From the NCBI RefSeq assembly GCF_030127105.1, contig NZ_CP126161.1:2294001-2358000 (forward strand): a stretch of 64,000 nt of DNA, written 5' to 3'. The position numbers were made by a program, and so were the translations under genes. Source of the stretch: Haloarcula pelagica. GTDB taxonomy: Archaea; Halobacteriota; Halobacteria; Halobacteriales; Haloarculaceae. Every line of letters begins with the position of its first letter. The first letter of the stretch is position 1. A model generated the notes under the pieces. That model ran no database searches. It was not told where the DNA came from and saw only the letters and a program-made list of their open reading frames with translations. Positions 44,287 through 53,577 of this stretch are shown here, in pieces.

Positions 44287-44369
44287 TGCACTCTCAGGTA
44301 GGACGTAGAGGGTATTATCGAGATGTCCTAACTCGTTAGGCACGCTCGCGTCCGGTAGTCAGACGCCGC

Positions 44370-44891
44370 TCAGAGGACGTTTCGCTGGCAGGAACCACAC
44401 AGCGAGGGCTCTTTGACATCCACCTGGCGCACCGTCGGGGAGAAGCTCATCACACAGCGCTTGTTGTCACAGTGTTCCAGACCGAGGGTGTGGCCGATCT
44501 CGTGGACGACTTCCTTGCGGACGCGGGCCGAGAATATCTCGCCGGCCGAGCGGTTCGAGAAGCCGCCGTCCGAGGAAGTCTGGAGCCGATACGTCGAGAT
44601 GACACTGCCCGAACCGCCCAGATACGCGAGGCCGAAGACGTAGTTGCGGCGCCGGTAGAACAGATCCATCGGAGTGATCGCGATGTTCTTCCCGCCCGAC
44701 CCGACCCGGCGGGCCAGATCGATGAACTCCTCGGCGCGGTACTGATCGCGGTCGGCATCGTACGCACCGGCCGGGATGGACTGGGGGTCGTGCATGGAGA
44801 CCTCGCAGTCGTAGGTCGCCCGCAGCCCGTCGGAGGCCTCGCGCTTGACCTGCGCCGAGACCTCACCGACCGGCACGATGTCGACGTGCAT
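44370..44891 (-). CDS. amzA: Archaemetzincin (family M54 metalloprotease)
   Basis: The 173-residue protein has the full family motif HEIGHTLGLEHC near residue 128 followed by CVM and a later CGSC, matching HExxHxxGx3CX4CxM with a distal Cys pair that binds a second zinc. It is a single-domain soluble protease of unknown natural substrate. It is divergent from UPF0146 with 39 bases between starts, sharing an AT-rich promoter (CATAAATAT). The start at 44891 gives the family's usual MHVDIVPVG opening. Confidence 0.94.
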   Translation of the reverse strand: MHVDIVPVGEVSAQVKREASDGLRATYDCEVSMHDPQSIPAGAYDADRDQYRAEEFIDLARRVGSGGKNIAITPMDLFYRRRNYVFGLAYLGGSGSVISTYRLQTSSDGGFSNRSAGEIFSARVRKEVVHEIGHTLGLEHCDNKRCVMSFSPTVRQVDVKEPSLCGSCQRNVL

Positions 44892-44930
44892 GCGAACGCA
44901 TATGCCCCGCCGTCCCATAAATATCCCGAC

Positions 44931-45329
44931 GTGAGCAATCCCGACGCGGCCCTCGCCGACCGCCTCGCTGGGGCCGCCGAGTCCGTCGTCGAGGTCGGGG
45001 TGGGGAACCGGCCGACGGTCGCCGCCGCGCTCGTCGACCGAGGGGTGAGCGTGACGGCGACGGACATCCAGCACCGACCCACCCCCGACGGTGTCCGGTT
45101 CGTCCGCGACGACGTTACCGATCCCGACCTGGCTGTCTACGAGGGCAGTGACATCGTCTACGCCCGCAACCTCCCCCCAGAACTCCACCGGCCGTTACGG
45201 TCGGTCGCCCGGGCCGTCGGTGCGGCCTGCTGGTTCACCACGCTCGGGGGCGATCCGCCGGTGGTCCCGGTCGACCGGGAGTCACTGCCCGGGGGTGTGA
45301 CGCTGTACCGCACGACCGACAGGGGATAG
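44931..45329 (+). CDS. UPF0146 family protein
   Basis: The 132-residue product from GTG 44931 has a Rossmann-like pattern ([28 protein letters not shown]), as in small SAM-dependent methyltransferase-like proteins of UPF0146. The later segment [20 protein letters not shown] is typical. A GTG start with an AT-rich box about 20 bases ahead fits a leaderless mRNA. No reaction is established. Confidence 0.85.
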   Translation: MSNPDAALADRLAGAAESVVEVGVGNRPTVAAALVDRGVSVTATDIQHRPTPDGVRFVRDDVTDPDLAVYEGSDIVYARNLPPELHRPLRSVARAVGAACWFTTLGGDPPVVPVDRESLPGGVTLYRTTDRG

Positions 45330-45364
45330 CAACAGGCTTGAGTCCGGGGTGTCTCCCGGCGGGT

Positions 45365-46228
45365 ATGCAGGTCGATGCGGTCGTTCTCGACGTTGACGGC
45401 GTCCTGGTGGACGTGGCCGACTCCTACCGGCGAGCCGTCGTCGAGTCCGTCGACAGGGTGTACGGTGAGACGATCTCGCGGTCGGACATCCAGCGGTTCA
45501 AGGACGCCGGCGGGTTCAACAATGACTGGGAGGTCACCGACGCCGCGGCGCTGTTCGTCCTGGCCAGCCGCGAGGCCGACGTGGCCGACATCGCGGCCTT
45601 CACCGACGCCATCGCCGAGCGCGGCGGCGGCCTGGACGCCGCGAAAGCCGTGGTCCGGGAACTCCTCGACCCGGCCGCCGCCGACCGGGTGTTCGACGCC
45701 TGGGAGCCCGACCGGCTTCGGGAGGTGTTCCAGACGCTGTATCTGGGAAGCGAGCTGTATCGCGATCTGGAGGACGGGGAGCCGGCTTTCGACGCGCCCG
45801 GCTACATCCACGACGAACCGGTCATCGTCGAGGACGGGACGCTCGAAGCGCTCGCCGAACGCTACGCCGTCGGCGTCGTCACCGGCCGCCCGGCCGCCGA
45901 GGCCGCCATCGCCCTGGACCGGGCGGGGCTGGAGCTGCCCGACGAACACCGGTTCACGATGGACGACTGGGCGGAGGGCAAGCCCCACCCGGCCGCGCTC
46001 GTGACGCTGGCCGAACGGTTCGACGCCGAGCGGATCGCCTTCGTCGGCGACACCCTAGACGACGTGACGACGGCGGTCAACGCCGGCGAGGCCGACGACC
46101 GCGTCTACTACGGTGTCGGCGTCCTCACCGGCGGGCTCACGGGCGAAGACGGCCGGCGGAAGTTCGCCGGCGTCGGCGCCAGTGCCGTCGTCGAGTCGGT
46201 CAACGACCTCCCCGAACTGCTGGAGTGA
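45365..46228 (+). CDS. HAD-family hydrolase, TIGR01548 type
   Basis: The 287-residue protein has HAD motif [12 protein letters not shown] with the nucleophile Asp, motif II VVTGRP, and a late KPHP and GDTLDDV pair. This is the archaeal/bacterial group TIGR01548, sometimes found near histidine genes. The start at 45365 places motif I at the N-terminus; an ATG at 45338 would add nine residues. It is followed by a membrane protein gene and npdG in the same direction. Confidence 0.86.
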   Translation: MQVDAVVLDVDGVLVDVADSYRRAVVESVDRVYGETISRSDIQRFKDAGGFNNDWEVTDAAALFVLASREADVADIAAFTDAIAERGGGLDAAKAVVRELLDPAAADRVFDAWEPDRLREVFQTLYLGSELYRDLEDGEPAFDAPGYIHDEPVIVEDGTLEALAERYAVGVVTGRPAAEAAIALDRAGLELPDEHRFTMDDWAEGKPHPAALVTLAERFDAERIAFVGDTLDDVTTAVNAGEADDRVYYGVGVLTGGLTGEDGRRKFAGVGASAVVESVNDLPELLE

Positions 46229-46268
46229 GACCGGGAGGCCTTTTGCCGGCGGCGTCCCACCCCGGGGT

Positions 46269-46658
46269 ATGCGCCAACGGACGATGCTGGCCTGGGCGTT
46301 TCTGGTGAGCCTCTGGACCGCCATCGTCAGCGGCGCGGCCGTCTACGAACCCGCCGTCGATCTCGTCCCCGTCTACGCCGTCTCGTTCCAGCTCGTCGCC
46401 TTCGGCGCGGCCTACTGGACCATCCGGCGGAACGAAGCGACCGTCGAGGAGGCCCACCGGCCCGGACGGATGCTCATGTTCATCCTCGCGCTGTTCGTCG
46501 CGACGGTCCCGCTGGTGACGATCGCGAACGCCCTGCTGGGCCACACCTCGCCGCTGGCGATCGTCGCACAGCTACTCGGGTTCCTGATCGGGCTGGCCGT
46601 CGGGCTGTACGTCGCCTACGGTGGCGGCTTCGATTACGCCTGGGAACACTACACCTAG
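46269..46658 (+). CDS. Four-helix membrane protein
   Basis: The 129-residue protein has four hydrophobic helices and ends GGGFDYAWEHYT. It lies 40 bases after the HAD gene and 54 bases before npdG. No family is recognised. Confidence 0.72.
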   Translation: MRQRTMLAWAFLVSLWTAIVSGAAVYEPAVDLVPVYAVSFQLVAFGAAYWTIRRNEATVEEAHRPGRMLMFILALFVATVPLVTIANALLGHTSPLAIVAQLLGFLIGLAVGLYVAYGGGFDYAWEHYT

Positions 46659-46712
46659 GCAAGCACCTCCGGTCGCACAACGCTTATTCGCGGCTCGGCC
46701 CACCCTCCCGGT

Positions 46713-47378
46713 ATGGAAATCGCGATCCTCGGCGGCACCGGCGACATCGGTGAGGGACTGGCGCTGCGCTGGGCGAGAGACACCGACCACACGCTCGTCG
46801 TCGGCTCCCGGGACGCCGAGAAAGCCGAGGACAGCGCGGCCGACTACGAGGCGGTCCTCGCGGACCACGGCCGGTCGGTCGAGATCGACGGGGCGACGAA
46901 CGCCGAGGCGACGGCCCGCGCCGACGTGGTCGTCGCGGCCGTCCCTGCCTACCACCTCACGGACACCGTCGAGGCCGTCGCCGACGACCTGGGCGATGCG
47001 GTACTGGTCTCACCGGCCGTCGGGATGAAACGCGACGAGGACGGGTTCCACTACAACCGCCCGGGCGTCGGCAGCGTCACGGAACTGGCCGCAAACGCCG
47101 CGCCCGAGGGGACGCCGGTCGTCGGCGCCTTCCACAACCTCGCGGCCGGTCGGCTCTCGGATCTGGACGCCGCCCTCGACTGGGACACCATCGTCGTCGG
47201 CGACGACGGCGACGCCAAGGCGACGGTCAGTGACCTCGCGGAAGGGATCGAGGGGCTTCGCGCGCTCGACGGCGGCCCGGTCGCCAACGCCGCCGAGGTC
47301 GAGGGACTCACTCCGCTTCTGATCAACGTCGCGCGGCACAACGACGGCCTGCACGACCTGGGCGTGCGGTTCAACTGA
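46713..47378 (+). CDS. npdG: NADPH-dependent F420 reductase
   Basis: The 221-residue protein has the nucleotide motif AILGGTGDIGEGLALRWA and the SRDAEKAEDSA region characteristic of Fno/NpdG. It moves hydride between F420H2 and NADP+. The family member fits haloarchaeal size. A CTTATT element sits about 27 bases before the ATG (near 46683-46688), fitting a leaderless mRNA. Confidence 0.92.
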   Translation: MEIAILGGTGDIGEGLALRWARDTDHTLVVGSRDAEKAEDSAADYEAVLADHGRSVEIDGATNAEATARADVVVAAVPAYHLTDTVEAVADDLGDAVLVSPAVGMKRDEDGFHYNRPGVGSVTELAANAAPEGTPVVGAFHNLAAGRLSDLDAALDWDTIVVGDDGDAKATVSDLAEGIEGLRALDGGPVANAAEVEGLTPLLINVARHNDGLHDLGVRFN

Positions 47379-47423
47379 GCGGCCGCTCGTCGCGGTCGTA
47401 CTCCGGAGACGGCAGCCGACCCG

Positions 47424-49253
47424 TTACGGCGAGTAGTAGTACTCGCCCGCGTTCTTTTGCTCGCGGTCCAGTTGCGAGCCCGGCTTGTTGATCCGGGGCC
47501 GCGAGGTCCGTTCGTCCCGGCGGAAGGTGATATCGAGGTTCGCCAGGAACTCGTTCATCCCCTCGCGCATCCCCTGGGGCGGGGTCGCGTGTCCCTGCTT
47601 TGCGGGCTCGCCCTCGAAGACCAGCAACCGGTCGGCCAGCAGGTCGATCATGTAGATGTCGTGGTCGATGACCATGGCCGTGGCGTCGTGGTTCTCGGCG
47701 TAGCGCCGGATCGCCGAGGTCGCCAGCACACGCTGTTCCACGTCGAGGTGTGCGGAGGGTTCGTCCAGCAGATAGAGGTCGGCGTCTTTCGAGAGGCAGG
47801 CCGCGATGGCGACCCGCTGGCGCTCGCCCCCGGAGAGGTCGGTGAGTTGCTGTTCCATCACCGACTCCAGTTGCAGCGGTTGGGCGATCTCGGTGTTCCA
47901 GTAGGAGGTCCCGAAATCGTCGGTGATCGTCGAGAGGAACGCGTCGACCCGCATCGGCTGGTCGATCTCGATGTACTGGGGCTTGTAGGCGATGTCGAGA
48001 TCCGCGTCGACCGATCCCTCGCTCGGTTCCAGGCGGCCCGCGAGCATCTTCGCGAAGGTGGACTTCCCGATGCCGTTGGGGCCGACCACACCGAGCACCT
48101 CGCTCTCGCGGATGGTGCCCGAATCGATCGAGAGCGAGAACTCGCCCTCGCCGTAGCTCTTGGTGAGGTTCGGGTACTCGATGACCACGTCGCCGGTCGA
48201 GGCCGTCCGGGGGGCGTGTTCCTCGAACTCGATCTCGGTCTGGCGCACCCGCATGTTCTCGTTCTCCAGGTAGCCCGAGAGGTACTCGTTGATCCCCTTC
48301 TTGGTGGATTTGGGCGAGGTGATGACACCGAACGCCCCGGGGGTCCCGTAGGCGACGTTGATGTTGTCCGCGAGCAGGTCCAGGATCGCCAGGTCGTGCT
48401 CGACGACGAGCATCGAGCGGTCGCCGTCCTCGGCCAACTCGCGGATCAGCCGCGCGGCGGTCATCCGCTGGCCGATGTCCAGGTACGGCGTGATCTCGTC
48501 GAGGAAGTAGAAGTCCGCGTCCCGCGCCAGCGTCGCCACCAGCGCGACCCGCTGGAGTTCGCCACCGGAGAGGTCGCCGATGTGGTTGTCGACGACCGGG
48601 CCGATGCCGGTTCGCTCGATCAGTTCGTCGAGCGCCCCGCGTTCGTCGGTCCGTTCGAGCAGTTCGCTCGCGGTCCCGTCGAACTGGTCGGGGATGCGGT
48701 CGACGTACTGAGGCTTGCGCGCGACGGTGATGTCCCCGTCACGGAGCTGTTCGAGGTAGTCCTGCAGCGCCGTGCCGCGGTACTCGTCCAAGATCTCGTC
48801 CCAGCCCGGCTCGGTGCCGTACTGGCCGAGGTTGGGCGCCATCTCGTCGGCCAGGATGCGGACGGCGGTCGTCTTCCCGATCCCGTTCGGGCCGAGGATG
48901 CCGGTCACCTGGCCCTCCGCGGGCGCGGGCAGGCCGTACAGGGCGAAGGCGTTCTCGCCGTAGCGGTGGACCGGTTCCTCGGTCAACTCCTGGGGGAGGT
49001 TGACGATCTCGATCGCGTCGAACGGACACTTGGTGACACAGATGCCACAGGACTCGCCCAGACAGATCTCCTCGGAGATGCTGACCTGGTCGGGCTTGCC
49101 CTCGAAGGGTTCGTCCTCCTCGTACTTGTCTTCCCGTTTGACGATGCACTCTTTCCCGCTGCGGTTGGGCGGGCAGTAGTTCATGCACTCGTAGTTGCAG
49201 CGGTCGGGCTGACACCGCTCCAGGTCCACGACCGCGATACTGTCCTCGGCCAT
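47424..49253 (-). CDS. ABCE1/Rli1 ribosome recycling ATPase
   Basis: The 609-residue protein starts with two 4Fe-4S motifs (CQPDRCNYECMNYC and CLGESCGICVTKCP). Two ABC domains (GPNGIGKTTA and GPNGIGKSTF; LSGGELQRV and LSGGERQRV) with the hinge between them follow. It splits 70S ribosomes after termination with aRF1/Pelota. It lies two bases downstream of an EMC6-like gene. Confidence 0.97.
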   Translation of the reverse strand: MAEDSIAVVDLERCQPDRCNYECMNYCPPNRSGKECIVKREDKYEEDEPFEGKPDQVSISEEICLGESCGICVTKCPFDAIEIVNLPQELTEEPVHRYGENAFALYGLPAPAEGQVTGILGPNGIGKTTAVRILADEMAPNLGQYGTEPGWDEILDEYRGTALQDYLEQLRDGDITVARKPQYVDRIPDQFDGTASELLERTDERGALDELIERTGIGPVVDNHIGDLSGGELQRVALVATLARDADFYFLDEITPYLDIGQRMTAARLIRELAEDGDRSMLVVEHDLAILDLLADNINVAYGTPGAFGVITSPKSTKKGINEYLSGYLENENMRVRQTEIEFEEHAPRTASTGDVVIEYPNLTKSYGEGEFSLSIDSGTIRESEVLGVVGPNGIGKSTFAKMLAGRLEPSEGSVDADLDIAYKPQYIEIDQPMRVDAFLSTITDDFGTSYWNTEIAQPLQLESVMEQQLTDLSGGERQRVAIAACLSKDADLYLLDEPSAHLDVEQRVLATSAIRRYAENHDATAMVIDHDIYMIDLLADRLLVFEGEPAKQGHATPPQGMREGMNEFLANLDITFRRDERTSRPRINKPGSQLDREQKNAGEYYYSP

Positions 49254-49255
49254 CG

Positions 49256-49552
49256 TTACGCCCCCGTGGTCAGCAGGATGCCCCAGGCGACAAACCAGAG
49301 CGCGAACGTCATGAAGGCGATGTAGAGGACATCCTTCGTCGAGAGGTCATCCTGGCCGATGCCGACGACCTTGAGGACCGGGAACTGTGCGAGGACGGCG
49401 GCTGCGAGGATGGCGATGCCGATGGTATCGGTCGCCCCGCTCGCGACGGCGTTCGAGGCGAACGCCGCGGCGATACCGGCCACCGCCGTGATCGTCGTGA
49501 CGGTGAGCCCTCGCATGTGCGAGCTCATGCCGTCCGCCGTGTCCGTTGCCAT
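49256..49552 (-). CDS. EMC6-like small membrane protein
   Basis: The 98-residue protein has three hydrophobic helices and the ending DLSTKDVLYIAFMTFALWF. It matches what databases call EMC6-like in haloarchaea, from the eukaryotic ER insertion complex. The stop is two bases before the start of ABCE1, so the two are co-transcribed. The link of a ribosome recycling factor with a membrane insertase part is suggestive. Confidence 0.75.
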   Translation of the reverse strand: MATDTADGMSSHMRGLTVTTITAVAGIAAAFASNAVASGATDTIGIAILAAAVLAQFPVLKVVGIGQDDLSTKDVLYIAFMTFALWFVAWGILLTTGA

Positions 49553-49682
49553 ACGCGCACTTGGACTACCCACGGTCAAAAGGGGCGCGGTTCCGCGATC
49601 CGCGGTCGCTCGTGGCCGCCAGGGCCGGTCTCTCGAACTAACTCCTCAATCTTTATGCATCCGGCGCCTCTCGGTGGAGGTA

Positions 49683-49946
49683 ATGACGGAATCCGACGGG
49701 GAGGAAATCGCGGATCTCCCTCCGAGCGCGAAGCTCGTGTACAAAGTTCTGGAGTACGACGGGCCGCTCACGCAGAAAGGGATCGTCGAGGAGTCGATGC
49801 TCTCGGCGCGGACGGTACGCTACGCACTCGAACGCCTCGACGAAGTCGGTGTCATCGAGGAGGACGTATACTTCGCCGACGCGCGACAGAACCTCTACGA
49901 GATCACCGAACAGCCGGCCGAAGCCGACGCCGCCGTCTCGGACTGA
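49683..49946 (+). CDS. Small winged-helix transcription regulator, MarR/TrmB-like
   Basis: The 87-residue protein contains a winged helix (LPPSAKLVYKVLEYDGPLTQKGI to LSARTVRYALERLDEVGVI). It has an SD sequence GGAGG just before the ATG and a CTTTATGC box near 49651-49658. It is divergent from the EMC6-like/ABCE1 pair. The target is unknown. Confidence 0.85.
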   Translation: MTESDGEEIADLPPSAKLVYKVLEYDGPLTQKGIVEESMLSARTVRYALERLDEVGVIEEDVYFADARQNLYEITEQPAEADAAVSD

Positions 49947-49973
49947 CCGGCCATCGGCGATCCGCGTTCTCTC

Positions 49974-50528
49974 TCACTCCGCGCTCCGCTCGCAGAGCCG
50001 TGCGGTCCTCGTGACCGTCGCGAACTCCCCCGAGAGCTGTGCGAGCGCCGTCCGGTGGACCAGATCGGCCGGGAACGTCTCGCCGTCCAGCGTCCGGTCG
50101 AACGTCGCGGTCGCGTCTTGCACGACGGTGACCGCGAACCCGCGGTTTTCCGCCATCCTGACCGTCGTCGAGACGCAGTGGTCGGTCGTCAGCCCACAGA
50201 CGACGAGGGACCCGATGTCGTGCTCCCGTAACCACGACTCCAGGTCCGTGCCGACGAACGCGCCGTTGACTCGTTTCGTGACGACGTGTTCGCCGTCGTC
50301 CGGTGCCAGTCCCGGCGTGAACGCGAACCCGGGCTCCCCGTCCCGCAAGGGCGAGTCCGGCTCCGTCGAGTCGTGGCGGACGTGGACGACAGGAGAGCCG
50401 CGCTCGCGCCAGGTCGCCAGCAACCGCTCGGCGTGGCCCTCCGCGTCGGGGTTGTTGCGGGGGCCCCACCGGTCGTCGTCGAACCCCCGCTGGAAGTCCA
50501 CCAGCAGGAGCGCCGGATCGGGAGCCAT
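49974..50528 (-). CDS. Isochorismatase-like cysteine hydrolase
   Basis: The 184-residue protein has the catalytic triad pattern: Asp in [10 protein letters not shown], Lys in VTKRVNGAF and nucleophilic Cys in [14 protein letters not shown]. Such enzymes hydrolyse nicotinamide, ureidoacrylate or similar amides. The ATG overlaps the stop of the upstream YqcI/YcgG gene by one base, so they are co-translated. Confidence 0.88.
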   Translation of the reverse strand: MAPDPALLLVDFQRGFDDDRWGPRNNPDAEGHAERLLATWRERGSPVVHVRHDSTEPDSPLRDGEPGFAFTPGLAPDDGEHVVTKRVNGAFVGTDLESWLREHDIGSLVVCGLTTDHCVSTTVRMAENRGFAVTVVQDATATFDRTLDGETFPADLVHRTALAQLSGEFATVTRTARLCERSAE

Positions 50529-51352
50529 CAGTCGGCCGGCTCCGACTGTCCGGGCCGCCCGACGAGCCACTTCGACTTCGGGTGGTCGCGCGTGACAGTC
50601 ATCGGGCACTCGTCGGGGGCCTGCTCGTCGTCCGAGGCGAGCATGTACTGGGGCCACTCGCGGTCGCCCTCGACGCCCCAGTCGCCCAGGTCGGCGTGCG
50701 GGCAGACGCCGTCGTACTCCGTCAGTCGGTCCTGGATCACCTCGCGGGCGTGCTGGCCGGCGGCCGTGTCGGCGGTCACGTCCAGGGACTCGAACAGCGC
50801 GCGCGGCTGGAACGTGATCTCGAGTCCGACCGGGCAGTACCGGCTCTTGCGGGTGTCGTAGAAGGGCGCCCGACAGGTCGGGAACATCGGCTCGCCGGCG
50901 AAACAGAACTCCCAGTGAGGGTCTTCGGGGTCGGTCGGGATGGCCTCTGGCCAGGGCTCCGGGTCGTGGACGTGGAGGAACTGGAGGACGTGCCAGAGCG
51001 CGTCGTGGTACTCGGATTCGGTCAGCGGGCGCTCGGTCGGCTCGAAAAACGTCACCAGCGACGCCCGCTCGCTGTGGTCCCGGTAGGTCGCCAGGTACGA
51101 CTGCAGCGTCTCTCCGAGTGAAAACAGCGCGTCCGGGTCGGTCAGCGAGGGGACAGCGGTGTACAGTGGCTCACCTTCCCTGACCGACTCGGCGCCGAAG
51201 AAACAGGGAAACGGCGAGCCGTTCCGCTGCCCGGTCAGCCCGTCCCGGAACGTCCGCCAGTGGTCGGCGACCCACGACGGGGCGTCCCCGGCGTCGACCC
51301 AGGCCGCGAGCGTCTCCTGATCGAGCAGCGTACCGACGACTGCATCGCTCAT
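50528..51352 (-). CDS. YqcI/YcgG-family protein
   Basis: The 274-residue protein matches the YqcI/YcgG type by its central [11 protein letters not shown] and [20 protein letters not shown], with several Cys and His that may bind a metal or haem. It is soluble. The start at 51352 is taken over a much longer open frame further upstream, which is antisense to the transducer gene. It pairs with the hydrolase just downstream; the pathway is unknown. Confidence 0.82.
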   Translation of the reverse strand: MSDAVVGTLLDQETLAAWVDAGDAPSWVADHWRTFRDGLTGQRNGSPFPCFFGAESVREGEPLYTAVPSLTDPDALFSLGETLQSYLATYRDHSERASLVTFFEPTERPLTESEYHDALWHVLQFLHVHDPEPWPEAIPTDPEDPHWEFCFAGEPMFPTCRAPFYDTRKSRYCPVGLEITFQPRALFESLDVTADTAAGQHAREVIQDRLTEYDGVCPHADLGDWGVEGDREWPQYMLASDDEQAPDECPMTVTRDHPKSKWLVGRPGQSEPAD

Positions 51353-51437
51353 GTCCGTCAGTTGGCCGCTGTCGACATCTATCCGTCGGTCCCCTGTGGC
51401 TCCGGTCCCGCCCGGCTCGAACGGCGAGCCGTTCAAA

Positions 51438-51453
51438 ACTATTATGAAATAGT
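51438..51453. promoter_or_regulatory. Inverted repeat in the YcgG/transducer intergenic region
   Basis: ACTATT and AATAGT arms flank ATGA. The site is AT-rich and lies between two divergent transcription units about 25-30 bases before the short leader ORF on the plus strand. It may double as a TATA box and operator. Confidence 0.4.
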
Positions 51454-51476
51454 AATTCACGAATATATGCGTACTG

Positions 51477-51596
51477 ATGGCACATGTACTGACAGGAGAC
51501 ATCAAGGGGGATGTCACCGCGGGGCCGACGGCAGCGACGGTCCCACAGCGGACCGAGCAGACACCGGCGACCGGAACCGACCGAGGTGACCGATGA
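51477..51596 (+). CDS. Possible short leader ORF before the transducer gene
   Basis: A 39-residue frame (starting MAHVLTGDIKGDVTAG) has its stop overlapping the transducer ATG in ATGA at 51593-51596. An AT-rich box about 30 bases before its ATG would make it leaderless. It shows no known family and could be non-coding leader. The evidence is its position and exact overlap. Confidence 0.35.
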   Translation: MAHVLTGDIKGDVTAGPTAATVPQRTEQTPATGTDRGDR

Positions 51597-53452
51597 CGGA
51601 CGAGCAACCACAGCCGAACGGGGTGGTCCGGGCGATTCGAACGGTGACGCCGGACTTCGTGCGCCGGCGGTTCGCGCTGAAGTTCTTTCTCGCCTTGCTG
51701 TGTATCGGCCTGCTCGTCGGCGCCGTCGGCATCTACGGCACCCAGCAGGTCCGCGGCGAGTTCGAACAGCAGGTGTTGAGCGAACACGCCAACATCGCGA
51801 AACAGGCGGCCGAGAGCCGGGCCGACTGGAACCAGCGAAACATGAACTACGTCGAGACGATGGCCCGATCCGGCCCGGTCACCGCCGGGGACACCTCCGA
51901 GATAAAACGCTATTTCGACGCCGAGATGCGCGGGCGGGACTACGCCGACGACAGCCAGCCCAACCTCCACTACGTCGACCTCTCCGCGGGGAAGATAACC
52001 GCGTCCTCGAAGTCGAACTACCACGGATCGACCATCTCGATGCTGAACGAGACGCTCGTCGAGTCGATCCGCTCGGGGTCGGGGACCCGGGTCACCGACG
52101 GCTACACCAGCACCGCGACGCTGGGGGACCCGCGCGACCGGATCGCGTACGTCACGCCGGTCACCGCCGACGGCGACACCTACGTCGTCTACACGGTCCC
52201 GCTGCGGACGTTCACGGGAACCAGTTTCGGCGCCAGCGACAGCACGTCGATGGTCGTCGACGGACGGAACCGCATCCTCCTCCACCAGAAGAAGAACGCA
52301 CTGTTGCTCCAGCCATACGGCGAGGACAACGGCGCACCCGGTGCGGCACGGGAGCTCGGCCCCGCCGACTCCGGTGCGATGCGTGCCGGCCCGACTGTGG
52401 GCGCGCTCGGCGAGACACCGTCGCTCGCGGGCGCCGAGTACGTCGTCGGCTACGCGCAGGTACTCGGCACCGACTGGACGGTCCTGGTCCACACGAACGT
52501 CGGGACCGCCTACGGGACCGTCCGACAGGTCGCAAACCAGGGCCTGTACGCGACGCTGCTGGGCGTCGCCGCCATCGGAGTCATCGGCGTCGTCCTCGGC
52601 CGGAACACGACCCGAGCGATCGACCGACTCACCCGCAAGACCGAGCGGATGCAGGCGGGCGACCTCGACGTGACGATCCACTCGGGCCGGATCGACACCG
52701 TCGGCCGGCTCTACGACGGCTTCGCGGCGATGCGTGACTCGCTGAAAGACCGGATCGCCGAGGCCGAACGCGAACGCAAGAAGGCACAGGTCGCCCGCGA
52801 CGAGGTCATGGAGACCAACGCCCACCTCCAGCACATCGCCGCCGACTACTCGGCGGTCATGGGGCAGGCCGCCGCCGGCGACCTCACCCAGCGCATGGAG
52901 ACTGACGGGGAGAACGACGCGATGGACGCCATCGCAGAGGACTTCAACGAGATGATCGAGGAACTCGAAAAGACCGTCGGCCAGCTCAAGAGCTTCTCCG
53001 ACCGGGTCGAGGAGTCCGGGCAGGTCGTCGGCTCCAGTGCGGCGAGTGTCAAGGAGGCCGCAGAGCAGGTCGCCGAATCGATCCAGCGGATCTCCGACGA
53101 CGCCGACCGGCAACGCGAGGACCTCCAGTCGGCCATCGAACGCGTCGACGACGCCGTCGCCGCCCTCGAATCGGGCGACACCGAGACGGCACAGTCCCAC
53201 CTCGACGAGGTCACCCGGACGCTGACCGACGTTGGCGACCGCACCGAGGCCACGATGGCCGAGTCCGAGAACGTCGCCGGCGCCGCCGAGGAACAGGCCG
53301 CCGAACTCAACGAGGTCTCCCGGCGGGCCGACGAACTCGTCCGCTACGTGACGCCCCTCTCGGAGATCCTCCGGGAGTTCGACACCGAGGAAGAACACGA
53401 GTTCGTCTTCTCGGGCGGCCCGAGCGGACGGATCGAGACCGACGACGACTGA
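51593..53452 (+). CDS. Membrane chemoreceptor-like protein lacking the kinase-control tip
   Basis: The 619-residue protein has a membrane helix (about 28-48), a large outer domain of dCACHE type (50-320), a second helix (about 324-343), a HAMP domain (about 344-395) and a second HAMP-like unit (about 430-480). The rest is a coiled coil that looks like the N- and C-terminal methylation helices of a chemoreceptor joined together (ASVKEAAEQVAESIQRIS and AGAAEEQAAELNEVSRRADEL). The hairpin tip that binds CheA and CheW is missing. The C-terminal acidic tail ends GRIETDDD. It cannot control CheA in the usual way. Confidence 0.85.
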   Translation: MTDEQPQPNGVVRAIRTVTPDFVRRRFALKFFLALLCIGLLVGAVGIYGTQQVRGEFEQQVLSEHANIAKQAAESRADWNQRNMNYVETMARSGPVTAGDTSEIKRYFDAEMRGRDYADDSQPNLHYVDLSAGKITASSKSNYHGSTISMLNETLVESIRSGSGTRVTDGYTSTATLGDPRDRIAYVTPVTADGDTYVVYTVPLRTFTGTSFGASDSTSMVVDGRNRILLHQKKNALLLQPYGEDNGAPGAARELGPADSGAMRAGPTVGALGETPSLAGAEYVVGYAQVLGTDWTVLVHTNVGTAYGTVRQVANQGLYATLLGVAAIGVIGVVLGRNTTRAIDRLTRKTERMQAGDLDVTIHSGRIDTVGRLYDGFAAMRDSLKDRIAEAERERKKAQVARDEVMETNAHLQHIAADYSAVMGQAAAGDLTQRMETDGENDAMDAIAEDFNEMIEELEKTVGQLKSFSDRVEESGQVVGSSAASVKEAAEQVAESIQRISDDADRQREDLQSAIERVDDAVAALESGDTETAQSHLDEVTRTLTDVGDRTEATMAESENVAGAAEEQAAELNEVSRRADELVRYVTPLSEILREFDTEEEHEFVFSGGPSGRIETDDD

Positions 53453-53469
53453 CCAACCACTTTTTACTG

Positions 53470-53563
53470 CGGGGGTTCGCGGCGCGAACCCCCGTTGCAA
53501 AAACGTGGGGAAAACGGCCGAACTCGCGCCGCCGGCGCGAGTTCGGGGTACTACCGGAGTACC
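53470..53563. terminator. Three perfect stem-loops between convergent genes
   Basis: Hairpin one pairs 53470-53480 with 53484-53494 (11 base pairs, loop GGC). Hairpin two pairs 53518-53530 with 53534-53546 (13 pairs, loop GCC). Hairpin three pairs 53547-53552 with 53558-53563 (six pairs). A T-run lies at 53461-53465 and an A-run at 53499-53503. The position between two convergent genes fits a bidirectional transcription end, though archaeal terminators usually need only T-runs. Confidence 0.55.
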
Positions 53564-53577
53564 GAGACCGCCGCCGT

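Noticed and set aside
53470-53494. T-loop-like GGTTCG...CGAACC sequence suggesting a tRNA
   Set aside because: It is a symmetrical hairpin with a three-base loop; no anticodon arm or acceptor stem can be drawn around it.
51353-53500. Very long minus-strand frame across the transducer gene
   Set aside because: It fuses the YcgG gene with antisense of the transducer; the family-like part starts at the ATG 51352.
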